NCBI GenBank assembly: GCA_036873135.1
Contig: JAPTYO010000010.1
Span: 10,578,634 to 10,642,633 of the forward strand
Direction: 5' to 3'
DNA: 64,000 bases
Origin: Clarkia xantiana subsp. parviflora
Lineage: Eukaryota > Streptophyta > Magnoliopsida > Myrtales > Onagraceae
This document shows, one piece after another, positions 32,052-42,462 of this stretch. The position numbers and the translations under genes were made by a program. Numbering within the stretch: position 1 is the stretch's first letter; every line of letters begins with the position of its first letter. The notes beneath the pieces were generated by a model that worked only from the letters and a program-made list of their open reading frames with translations, was not told the origin of the DNA and made no database searches.

Positions 32052-35000
32052 ATGGGGAGAGTTAAGCTGAAAATAAAGAGATTAGAGAGCAGCAATAATC
32101 GACAAGTAACTTATTCCAAGAGAAGACATGGTATATTGAAGAAAGCAAAGGAACTATCTATTCTTTGTGATGTTGATATTGTTCTCGTCATGTTTTCTCC
32201 AAGCGGAAAGCCCACCTTATTTCATGGAGAACGCAGGTTTGTTTATTCCCAACTCTAAACATTCTTAATCATAAGTTTAAGAAGCTCAAAAACAGTCTTT
32301 TTTAACTATAAGTCATGTTGCTAATTATTGTTTTACATTTAAAATGTTGATGGTGTCCCAATTATTAGATTGTTGCTTTCCATTTTATTTTTTTTACGAC
32401 TGATTTTGACGTTAACATTGGTGTTTTAAGCAACAAAAATATGTTATTTTGCACTTTTCCGAACTACCACATTTGTTGTTCATAGGTTACGCTTATTGAT
32501 GCTTAAAAACATGTTTTTGTTCGGTCAATTGTATTGTAAGAGTTAAAAGTGGCTATCAACTAATCTGATAATTGGGGTACAGAATATCAACCTTTATGAG
32601 ACAGCAATGAGCAACATTTCCTGTAGTTAAGACTCTTTTTAGGTTATTAACCCTAATTATAATGATTACCTTCCTTACATTGACAGCTATGTATCAGCTT
32701 CATGATTTCTTAATCTTTCCTGGTTTATAATGTTGAATATCTTGTGGATAAAGCTTTGTTTGATTAATGTAAAATGTTAAAGCTTATAACTTTATGTATC
32801 TGATGATTATCAGCAATATAGAAGAGGTGATTGGGAAGTTTGCACAGTTAACTCCACAAGAAAGGGCTAAACGGTACGATACGACTCCCTTTTGAGTTCT
32901 GGTATGATTTATTTGTGCTTCAGTTTATCGATTTCGAGCTGATTTTTCTTTTTGGGTTTCGTTATCCGAATCAGGAAGCTAGAGAGCCTCGAAGTAAGAA
33001 GATTTCTCACCCTGCATTTTTTTATTTATCCTTAAGAGTAAAATTGTTCGTGTTTGTGTATCATTCAATGTAATGGAAATTTATCATCGGTTTTGAGCTT
33101 ATAGGCACTGAAGAAAACATTTAAGAAATTGGATCACGACGTCAATGTACAGGAATTTCTTGGTGGCAGGTACTCTATCATCATTTTCTGCAGAATGTTC
33201 TGCATTGTTCTTGAAGTTATACTTTACAGAAGATTTTAATTTATCTTTTTTTTTTTTTTTTTTTTTGCAGTGCTCAAACAGCTGAGGTATCAGAAATTTC
33301 AATCACATCTGCATTTTTCTTCAAAATTTCCCTTTCATGTAAGTAAATTCATTACAATTCAACTGCAGGAAATGTGTAATCAACTAAGAATATTGCAAAG
33401 TCAGCTTGCAGAATCACAGAAGAGGCTAAGGTAAAAAAAATTGTTTTCTTGGAGGCCAAGAATGGTTTCTTGTATTGCAAGAAACTGATTTACCCTTCTT
33501 CTTTCTTCTTCATTGTCTTCAGCTATTGGAGTAATCCTGAAAAGATCGATAATGTTGAACATCTCAAGCAGATGGAAGACTCGCTCCGAGATTCCGTCGA
33601 TCTTCTTCGTCGTCATAAAGTATGAAATATATTTTTACAATACAAGAAAATGTAGTTATTTATGAGAGCTCGCTAAAAAAATTAAATATTTCAAGGAAAA
33701 TTAAAATGTTTTTAACACAAATTTAATATTTGCAGGAGATTTTTCTTAAAATTTAATAAAACCCTTATAAAGGGTTAATTTTCCTTGAAGTGTAAAATAT
33801 TTATCTGATCATGTCATTGTAACTTTATCGCGGCGAGAGTGCGCTTACGTAGCGCGGGCAGATATCTATAGTTAATAATAATGTTTTTCTTTTGAATGTG
33901 ATGTTTGCAGGAAAACATGGGAAAACACCAACTTGTGTCTTTGGAACGCCCTAACCAGGTAAACTTTAAACTGCTTCAAAATTCAATGTCTTGTTGTTTC
34001 TGTTTGTGCTAAATTCTTATTTGGGATTTTTGTTGCAGTTCGATAATGGGATGTCTTTGCCTTTTGTGATGCCCGGAATCCAAGAAGGACAACCGTTGTC
34101 GTGGCTTCCGATGAATGAGAATCAGCACCTCTTCTTCCAAAACGATCCAACATTCCTTTCACATGGGTAAGTAGAAAAAATGGGTTAATTACCAAATTGT
34201 TAACTAACGTTTGCTTGGTCGGATAAATTGCTAGCTGAACTTTTGTTTTTGGTAAAAAGACTAGTTCTATTTTACCAATTGTGCAATTAGCTAGCTCCCC
34301 TACATTTTCAGTCGCTAGCAAAAAAGCATACCAAAACAAAGTCTAGCTAGTATTTCGCAGTCCAACTTCACTCAGCAAAGTGTACATTGAAGCATACTTC
34401 AGTAAGCAAAGCGCACACTAAAGTGTACTTCAATTATTTGCAATTGCCGCGAATTTGGACATCATGTTACACACACTTGGGGAATTTTGTCTAAAACACA
34501 TGTGAAATGCAATAGAGCTAGCTTTTTACACTGTTAGAGAAGTTGAGCTAGCAATTTATTCGGCCGAGCAAACTCAAACCAGCAACTTGCTACCAAAAAC
34601 CATTTTAATCAAACATGTTGCACGTTTTACAAACTTTTTCGAAATAGAAAAACATGGGAAAACACCCAACTTGTGATGACTAGGCAAAACAAAACAAAAC
34701 AAAGTTCAGCTAGTATTTAGCGTAGTTCAGCTTAGTTCACATTGAAGCATACTTGAGCAAACAAAGCGCGCACACTAAAGCATACTTCATTTATTTGTAA
34801 CTGCCGCAAATTTGGACAATATATGTTAAACACATGTAGGAAATGCAACAGAGGTAGCTATCTGCACGATAGGACAAGTTCATCTAGCAATTTAGGCCAA
34901 ATGACAATTTGTCCGGCCGAGCAAACTATAACTAGAGTAAAACAAACCATTTTAGCCAAACATGTTGCACGTTTTACAAACTTTTCCGATATTCTAACAG

Positions 35001-36268
35001 TTTGATCATAATTCTGCAGTAATATCGGTAGCTCTTCAGACGTGTCTCTGCCGGGATGTTCTTCCTATTTCGGAGGAGACAAACCGCCGGACATAAACAA
35101 CTACGGACAAGTGGATAATCTGGTGCAAGAAGGAGGATGTAGTAGCTTGAACGAGTTAAATGGAAACGCGTGCTTGAGTCTACACGTGGGAGATCAGTAT
35201 TCGTTCCCGACATTTGCTACTCTTAATTTGCCTGAACATGAGAAGAATAAACTCAAGCATGAAATGGAGATGAACTTACAAGGGCAGCAGCCTGTGGATT
35301 ATCATCAAGTTAACAGTAATATCGAAATCCCCAGGCCTATTTTCGACAATTCACATCATGCTTGGGCACCTGGACCTTCACACTGCGGCATTGCTATGTT
35401 TGACGGCAGCTCCTATAACCAGGCAAGCAAGCTTCTTCATTTATACATTGATAGATTTATCAAGTAGCAACCAAACTCATATCTTTTAAAATCCGGATTA
35501 GCCGAGTTAAATCTAATGGGCCAACCGATTATATTAGAGTTAAGAACCTAAAAACAGTCACAATTATATGCTATGTTGCTAATCGTTGTTTCAGATTTAA
35601 AATTGTGATATTCGGTGTCCCAACTATTATTATATTTGTTGATTTTCACTTTTTTGGACTTTGGCGTTAAAATTGGTATTTTGAGTATAAAATACATGTT
35701 ATTTTCAACTTGTCCGAAGTATTAGATTTGTTATTCATGGTTTATACTTATTTGATGCTTTAAAAACATGTTTTCGTTCCGTCAATCATAAGAAAAAGAA
35801 GTGGAAATCAACCAATCTGATATTTGGGACCCTTAATATCAATATTTTATATCTGGGACAACGATTAGCACTATGATATATAGTTGGAATTGTGTTTAGA
35901 TTCTTAACCCTTTATATTATTAGTAAGGTATATTATTAGTAAGGTTTGATCTTAAAAATAGATGATAGTAGTTAACTAACTTATAAGCCACACATGTGCA
36001 TTATTGGGTTGGGTTCAAGACTCTCGTGATGGCTCTTTTAATCGGGCACTGATTTATCAAATATGAACAGATTGTGAATAATTTTAACAAACTTTTTCGC
36101 ATGCTCGTGTCCTTATTGAGTTGGGATTTAAAATTCTCCTGCTTCATGAATGTTTTTTTTATTAAGGTACCAAATTATCAAATCCGAACGTGTTTGGACT
36201 AATTTTAACAAACTCCCGTCAAATTAATGTATGGTTTGTTTGTTTGGTTATTTCAGCAGTCAAACTGA
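32052..36268 (+). CDS. MIKC*-type MADS-box transcription factor (AGL30/AGL65-like)
   Basis: Eleven exons: 32052-32236, 32814-32873, 32975-32993, 33105-33169, 33271-33286, 33369-33430, 33523-33619, 33911-33958, 34039-34166, 35020-35422, 36257-36268. All phases agree, giving 364 residues. Residues 1-60 are a MADS domain ([45 protein letters not shown]). The I/K region follows the MIKC* pattern ([53 protein letters not shown]) with many short exons. This class acts as heterodimers in pollen maturation in Arabidopsis. The last intron uses a GC donor (CAG/GCAAGC at 35423) and the last exon is only 12 bp. Without splicing, the frame would continue 13 codons to a stop at 35465. MITEs sit in introns 1 and 10. 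Confidence 0.9.
32275..32653. mobile_element. Short MULE-type MITE in MADS intron 1
   Basis: 379 bp between near-identical 9-bp flanks TAATCATAA (32266-32274) and TAATTATAA (32654-32662), 8 of 9 matching. The ends are imperfect inverted repeats (TTTAAGAAGCTCAAAAACAG and GACTCTTTTTAGGTTATTAACCC). Confidence 0.7.
34335..34995 (+). repeat. Diverged tandem duplication in MADS intron 9
   Basis: Two roughly 300-bp copies (about 34335-34645 and 34695-34990) share 'GCTAGTATTT', 'ACATTGAAGCATACTT', 'AATTTGGACA', 'CGGCCGAGCAAACT' and 'AACATGTTGCACGTTTTACA'. The second copy runs up to the exon 10 acceptor region. Confidence 0.7.
35537..35910. mobile_element. Short MULE-type MITE in the GC-AG intron
   Basis: 374 bp, flanked by ATTATATTA (35528-35536) and TTTATATTA (35911-35919), 8 of 9 matching. 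The ends GAGTTAAGAACCTAAAAACA and, reverse complemented, GGGTTAAGAATCTAAACACA are inverted repeats. Same family as 32275. Confidence 0.75.
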
Positions 36269-37645
36269 TGGGGGAAGTGATGTTTATTTATCCCAATAAG
36301 AAGAGCAAAGCAGCTGCAGAAGAGAAGAATGTCGAATGGTATCAGAGTTCGGTTCCGATTCCGATTGGTATAATTAAGTTAGGTTAGTAGTGAAAGAAAA
36401 CAATATAATTAAGAGAGGTCGAGGGTAGATGATTTCTACTTTACCGATTTTGTGTTGGAGAGTGTTTGTATATATAAAATGTAAGTGAAATACAGGAGGA
36501 ACATAGTTATAACCTTTTTTTTTCTCTTTTTTTGGGGTATTTCCACTTGAAATTCATCTCAATATGAATTAAGTAAGAAGCTGTACTTACTAGAGATGCA
36601 TGCTTTATTACATAATCATCCCCTCATCTATATTATAATTAGAGGCTTGTGTATTAGTGATTCATTTGGAAAATCTTCACTTTATTCACCTAAAACCAAA
36701 TTTCTTGAAAAAGTAATCGTGAGGTTTGTACAACATTGTTATCACGGGTCGATAATGTTAAGGTTAAAGTTCATTTATAAAGCAAATCAGGAATTTTATT
36801 CAGGGGATAACAATTGAATTAGGAGCAATATAAAAAAAATTAGACGGCAAATATAAAATTTGAAATGATCAAATAAAAAAAGTATAACTTTTAATACAAT
36901 TTTTAGGGTTATTATGCATTAAATTGAATAGCTTCGTTCCTATCTCCAGATGAATTTAAATTTGGTTCGTTCATGAATCACAACAAGTTTTACTAAAAAT
37001 TGAGAGATTGCCCATCATGCTTAAACTTAGTAGCTTCACCCTTACCTCCAGTTAAATTCAAATTAGGTCGTTCATGCAATCGCAACAAGTTTTATCAGTT
37101 GATGTATGCGATGTCATAAATAGTTAGTATGTAGTTGGTCTCCAATGTTTACATGAAATTACTTAGTATATTTATTAAGTATAAGTCATTTTTTTAGCTT
37201 AAGGATTACAAAAACATTATTAAAATGATAATTCATAGCATTCTTTAAACTTGTACACATAGACCACAACCATAGACAACGTAAGACACAAAGATGCCAT
37301 CACATTTGGAAGACATAAATAAACCCTAAAACAACACAAACCTAATTCTATGGCGGGTGGTAATTTTACCGAATTACCCACCACTGCCCCTAATTCTTTC
37401 TTGCCCTGCCTTTTAAAACCGAAGGCAGAGCAGAGACTCCTACATATAGGGTATACATATATACCCTAAACAAGGTAAGGCCCTAATATTAAAACATAGC
37501 CCTTACCCACCCGACTGACACGTGGCCCCTATCTTTCTTGGGCTAAACCCTATCTTTTGACTCATATAGTAGGTATTGACTTCATTTCACCACTAATTCT
37601 AGCTTACCTAGCTAAAAAAAGACCATTTTTTAATATAACAATATT
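36269..37645. other. MADS 3' UTR and intergenic DNA, no further gene seen
   Basis: AT-rich. Contains the 3' UTR of the MADS gene and a small tandem pair near 36930-37090 ('AATTTAAATTTGGTTCGTTCATG' type sequence repeated). No supported reading frame. Confidence 0.45.
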
Positions 37646-38717
37646 TTAAGTGGTAAACTGGAGGCCGCTGAAGGTCTGACCGTAGGCCCAACCGGCCGGA
37701 GCGACGTTCTCCGACACCAGAGCGCGGCCGTCGCTGGTGGTGACCTTGAAGGAGAGGCTCTGGCCATCGAGCACGGAGTTGCTCTGCCAGTTCTGTCCCC
37801 AGTTCCGCGACATGGGCTGCCACCCGGTCTTCGACCCCTTGATGGCGACGGCGGTGACGTCTCCGGCGCCGCCGACGTTGGTGACGAGGACGAGGATGAA
37901 GTAGGAGTGGCCGTTGATGGTGAAGCGGATTCCGCCCTTCTTCTGGCACGGCACACGGCGGTAAGCGACGGGGACGATTCCGGCGCGGTACTGAGCGATG
38001 CGCTGGAAGACGGGCTGGGAGAGGTCGAAGTGGTGGAGGGGAGGGTTGCACCACCCGCCGGCGTTGTTGGGGAGGGCGTTGTTAGGGGGGCAGAAGTTGG
38101 TGGCGGTGACGGTAATGGCTCCGGGGAGGCACCACTTGCGGTCGCCGTTGCACTTGATCTGGAAGCACGCGCCGCAGCTGAGGCCGTTGTTGAAGAGAGC
38201 CGTGCTCAGAGCCGCCGTGTCGGTGCCGTAGCCTTGGCTGTACAGATTCCCGTACCCACAGGCTCCTCCTATATATAATCATCAATATAATTAATTAATG
38301 CTTCACTTAGTCCATCAACATATGAATAATATTGAATGCTTTCACTTATAAATTCGACGTTTTATTTTTGAGCTTATGGAAAGTCGGTTAAAATGCGAGT
38401 TTGACATATAGTACTAGTGTGTTTAGTTAAAATCTGCCTAACTCCATTTTAAATGTAAAAATTAATCATAATGTCAAGTTTATAGACATTTAATTAAACA
38501 TGATATTTAATAATATAATGTATCCATTTAGTACTTTGTCTGTTCATATAATCAACACTTTATTTCTTATGGACTAATTTAACGGTGTACCCATGGTGCC
38601 GGAAGCATCTCCGCCGCCATAGAAAGTTGCATGGGCATCAATCCATCCACCTCCATCGCTAAGAACAGTTATTGTTGAGGTCAAGCAAATGAGCGCCACC
38701 AACAGAAAAAGACCCAT
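37646..38717 (-). CDS. EXPA: Alpha-expansin
   Basis: Two exons on the minus strand, 38717-38591 and 38268-37646, with a 322-bp intron (GTACAC...TATATAG) in phase 1; 249 residues, the usual length. Residues 1-20 are a signal peptide ([20 protein letters not shown]). The N-terminal six-stranded barrel domain shows [34 protein letters not shown] and the HFD motif (HHFDLSQ). The C-terminal grass-pollen-allergen-like domain has conserved tryptophans ([13 protein letters not shown]) and ends [12 protein letters not shown]. Expansins are secreted and loosen walls without hydrolysis. Many EXPA genes have a further intron in the second half; here that part is continuous. TATA-like boxes lie near 38950 and 38898 on the minus strand; a (GA)n tract at 38829-38845 is in the leader. 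Confidence 0.95.
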
Positions 38718-39734
38718 TTTTGTACAATTTCCCTACAATAATAAATGATAATGTTTCATTAAATTGTGTAGGAACAGTGCAGTTAAGCTAGCTAGCAGAA
38801 CAAGATCCTAAGAAACAAGGCAATGGGAGAGAGAGAGAGAGAGAGGTACCTACCTTTGGTGGGGTGGGGTGTTGCAAGCAACAAAAAGTGTAAGTATATA
38901 GAGATGAAGTGTGGTGAATGAATGAATGAATGAAAGGGGAGGGTGAAGGAAATGATATATAGGCCGAGAGCGAGCTAGCTAGCTGTGGGGACCTTAAACC
39001 GCCAAGTGCAAATTTCAGCTCCATATTTGAATATGTTTTTTCCTTTTTTCATTTTTCCCTTATTATAGATTATATTCTTTAATAACCATATAATATCATT
39101 GTAAGAAATCTATTCGTTTATAAAAGATTTATTTGTGAAAAACATATAATCTTTTTTATAAAGAATTTGAGAAAATATCTGACAAATGCAACACTCAAAA
39201 TATTTTTAAGGGACCAACTCTTAACAAAAATTTAGCTAGAAACTTCCGTGAAGAATCCATTAATTTTTTTTAGTTTTGTAAGAAATTTCTCTCAAAATAT
39301 AATAAATATTTTGAATTTTTTTATAATTTATGAGGGACTGCTTCCTTAAAAAAAAGTGAAATCACAAATTACCAATTTTTTTGTACTGTATGTAACAGGG
39401 TTCACAACCAATTTGCTACATGAATTTTAATATAATTACAAACCGCTCGATTTTTTTTTAATTAGCTATTCGAATTTTCAATTTTCGAACAAATTGTTAT
39501 ATATGTTTCAATTTCAATCAAACTAAATAGAAAATGAGGATTTCTCAGTCATGTGAGGATTTTTCATGTGTACACAATATGACTTTAGACATAAATTGAA
39601 ATGATTGCATTGAAATACATTGCTTAATTGAAAGGCACCGTTGGAATAATTCAGAAATCTAATTGTTGAACGATTAATTGGACCTCCGCCTAATTCAAAT
39701 TGTGTCTTTCAATTGAACAGTGTATTTCGCTGCA
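38718..39734. other. Expansin upstream region and AT-rich spacer
   Basis: 38718-38990 holds the expansin leader and promoter, with a (GA)n run and a (GAAT)n run near 38918. 39050-39734 is AT-rich with no gene. Confidence 0.5.
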
Positions 39735-39743
39735 TTCCTTTTA

Positions 39744-40503
39744 GGGTTAAGAACCTATGAAAGGTCTGAACTATCACCCATGTTAACGGGAGAGGTCTGA
39801 AATTTAAAAAGTTAATAACAGAGGTCTGAAATTTCAATTTTGTTGATTTGAGGTTTTCCGTCCATTTTTAGGGTTAAATTTAACAGAATTGTGTGAAATG
39901 ACATTTTTGCCCCTTTAATATTTTGTTTTATTTAATATCTTATTTAAGGAAATGTGAAATGACAATTTTACCCCTAAAGTCAAAATAAAGCCACCCAACT
40001 CCGGCCACCGCCACCCGACTCCGGCAACCACCACCCGACTCCGGCCACCACCACCCGACTCCGGCGACCACCACCTCGACTCCGACGACCACCATCTCGG
40101 CTCCGGCGACCCGACTCCGGCCCCGATCGGAGCCCAATCGGGATCGGTGGCTCCGATTTTGGCCCAAGCGGAGCCTTGGTGGTGGTCGCCGGAGTACGGT
40201 GGTGGTCGCCGGAGTACGATTGGTGGTCGTCGGAGTACCGTGGTGGCTTCAAGGGCATTTTGGTCTTTTCACTCCAAGCATGTGAGGGGCACACTTGATA
40301 GAAGGGCATTTTTGGAAATTTATTTTATTTCCGGTCACATGCCAAGCATGTGACCAACTTCCGTTAGTTTTAACGGAAAAAACTAACGGAGACCGCTGTT
40401 ATCAACAAAACTGAAATTTCAGACCTCTGTTATTAACTTTTAAATTTCATACCTCTCCCGTTAACATGGGTGATAGTTCAGACCTTTCATAGGTTCTTAA
40501 CCC
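39744..40503. mobile_element. MULE-type MITE with perfect 9-bp target duplication
   Basis: 760 bp. Target duplication TTCCTTTTA at 39735-39743 and 40504-40512. Inverted ends over more than 100 bp start GGGTTAAGAACCTATGAAAG on both sides. The core 39985-40245 is a minisatellite of CACCACCCGACTCCGGC-type units, with GGTGGTCGCCGGAGTA units in the right half. Long inverted ends plus a 9-bp duplication indicate a Mutator-like element. Frames here (75-109 codons) are repeat translations. Confidence 0.88.
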
Positions 40504-40512
40504 TTCCTTTTA

Positions 40513-41622
40513 ATATATACATTACAATATTTCACGTAGTCGAATATATATATATATAGATAATAATTTGCTAAAGAAATTGGAAAATTTAAGAAACCAA
40601 CTGTAAAAATGAGTTCGGGTAACCGTTTGTAATTAAATTAAAGTTTATATAACAATTTGAACTGCTCTCCTTATGCGATCATCCTAAAACACCAGCGAAA
40701 AAACTCTTTAATAATTATGAATCTTTTGTAAACTTCACTCTAGTGGTTCTTACTCCTCATCTCCAATCTGAATCATCCTTCGGCTCCACTCAAGATTATG
40801 TCCTATACGTTGTTCTTTTTAGTTAAGATTTAATAATAATTTTTTTTTTTGCCAATATTCGGATTTAATAATTAAACTATCTAACTATATATCAAGCACA
40901 ATCTTGTAGACAAAATTGTTTGAAATAGTTCTTATGATATCAATATGCACAAGTTAAAATCTCTGCAATACTGCAAAAAAACAAAAAATATATATCTTTA
41001 AAAAATATCTCATTTAATTAAATTTCCATATATGAACGTAGTAGACCTTCAAATTATTGGTATCTACATACATGGGATATTCAGCATTTAAACTCATAAA
41101 TTCGAGTGTACTTGAAAATGGGTTAATTAAGTGATATGCAAGTAATTTATATATCCCTGAAAAAAATTGCCTCCATTCTCCATTCAAACTTGAGAGCGTT
41201 CGAATATGCTATCTTGTAAGAGGGTTTACTCTAGCAATAACTTTAGCTTTATAAAACCAGAACTTAAGTTACAGACCATCATGGATATTTTTGACCAAGG
41301 ACTTCTAATTAATTAATTATATTATCGTGCCCAAATGTTAGGGAGTCATTTGAGTGCATCTTTTAACACAATTTGATTGGAAACTGAACCATTCTATCTA
41401 TACCTAAGTCCAACGAAAAAGAGTCTCAACCCGAAGCCTTATTTATGTTCCAGATAAAAAAAAAAAAAAAAAAAAAATCAATTACTAATGGCGAGTTTAG
41501 ACTCATCTTGTCACGTAATAATCAAGCTCTCTTTCTCATGATTTTGAGTCTTTTTTATTAGACTTAGTGAACAATCAGTATATGTCGTGGTTCCGTTAAC
41601 GTTGCCCATAAGCAACCTAGTA
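40513..41622. other. AT-rich intergenic DNA, repeat at the right end
   Basis: No gene. About 41510-41627, continuing after the retroelement at 53235-53290, resembles 60320-60420 ('GACTTAGTGAACAATCAG', 'CAACCTAGTATAA', 'AAGAGGTC'), so the retroelement landed in an older repeat. Confidence 0.4.
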
Positions 41623-41627
41623 TAATT

Positions 41628-42408
41628 TGATGGGCTCCGATGGAATCGTCAGCCCCGTTAACAGCCAGTAGACGGCGAATAGGTCCAGTGGGCCTCGTGA
41701 AAGGCCTGGAGGGCCCGAAGGCCCAATATGAAGGGTCCCGACTTAAGCGGTCCCGACATAAGAGCTGAACGCTCCCGACAAGAAGCCTCTGAGTAGGCCC
41801 CGATATGCCTTAGTAAAGGCCACGACGCGCCTTAGTAAAGGCCCCGATAATATAGCCCCGCAGAGGCTGGACCTGTCCCGTAGAGATTGAAGGTCCTGGG
41901 TGGTGACCTAGAATGAGACAACTCTGGAGTCCCCGACAGGAGTCGAGACTTGTGATCAGAGGATAAAGACCGAGAAACCCGCCTACTAGATAGAGTAGTG
42001 GGAGACGGTTAAAGATATAGATAAGTCCCCCGAGATACGCAGGGCGTGCCCGAGATACGCGGAAGTATGGGTAAGATACGCGGAGCGTGGGGCGAGATAT
42101 ACGGAATCCTGACCGAGATATACGGAATCGTGGCGAGATACACGGAATCATGGGCAAAACGGCCAACCACGGTCACAGGTAACTGAGTAACTTCCCCTCC
42201 TATATAAAGGAGGAAGTTACCTCAGAAAACAATCATCTAATACGCACTTAGAATACTGCTGCCACCCCATTGATTGTATACTCATTTAAGCATCGGAGAG
42301 GGATTCTGGGTCACCACCCAGGTCATCCCCTTTTGCAGGATTACGCGGAGCCCAGGAGTCCAGAACATTCCGTCAAGGACGTAACGGAGCTTCGCCCGTG
42401 ATCCAACA
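41628..42408 (+). repeat. 5' LTR
   Basis: Starts TGATGGGCTCC and ends GTGATCCAACA. 42045-42155 has five or six degenerate repeats of CGAGATACGCGGA / CGAGATATACGGA. The minus frame at 41810-42166 is a translation of this non-coding sequence. Confidence 0.92.
42201..42208 (+). promoter_or_regulatory. LTR TATA box
   Basis: CCTCCTATATAAAGGAGGAAG: a TATA box inside a CCTCC/GGAGG inverted pair, repeated in the 3' LTR at 53022-53029. Confidence 0.75.
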
Positions 42409-42427
42409 TTGGCGCCGTCTGTGGGAA
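42409..42427 (+). other. Primer-binding site
   Basis: TTGGCGCCGTCTGTGGGAA directly follows the LTR; same string as the PBS of the first element. Confidence 0.8.
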
Positions 42428-42462
42428 GCTTACGAAAAGTCAAGATAGCTTCTACCAGATCA

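Noticed and set aside
37608..38278. Several 100-148 codon frames on both strands around the expansin
   Set aside because: GC-rich shadow frames of the expansin exon 2; only the frame with HFD and CGACFQIKC matches the family.
41810..42166. 118-codon minus frame repeated at 52631-52987
   Set aside because: Lies in the LTR and is present twice only because the LTR is; contains short degenerate repeats, no domain.
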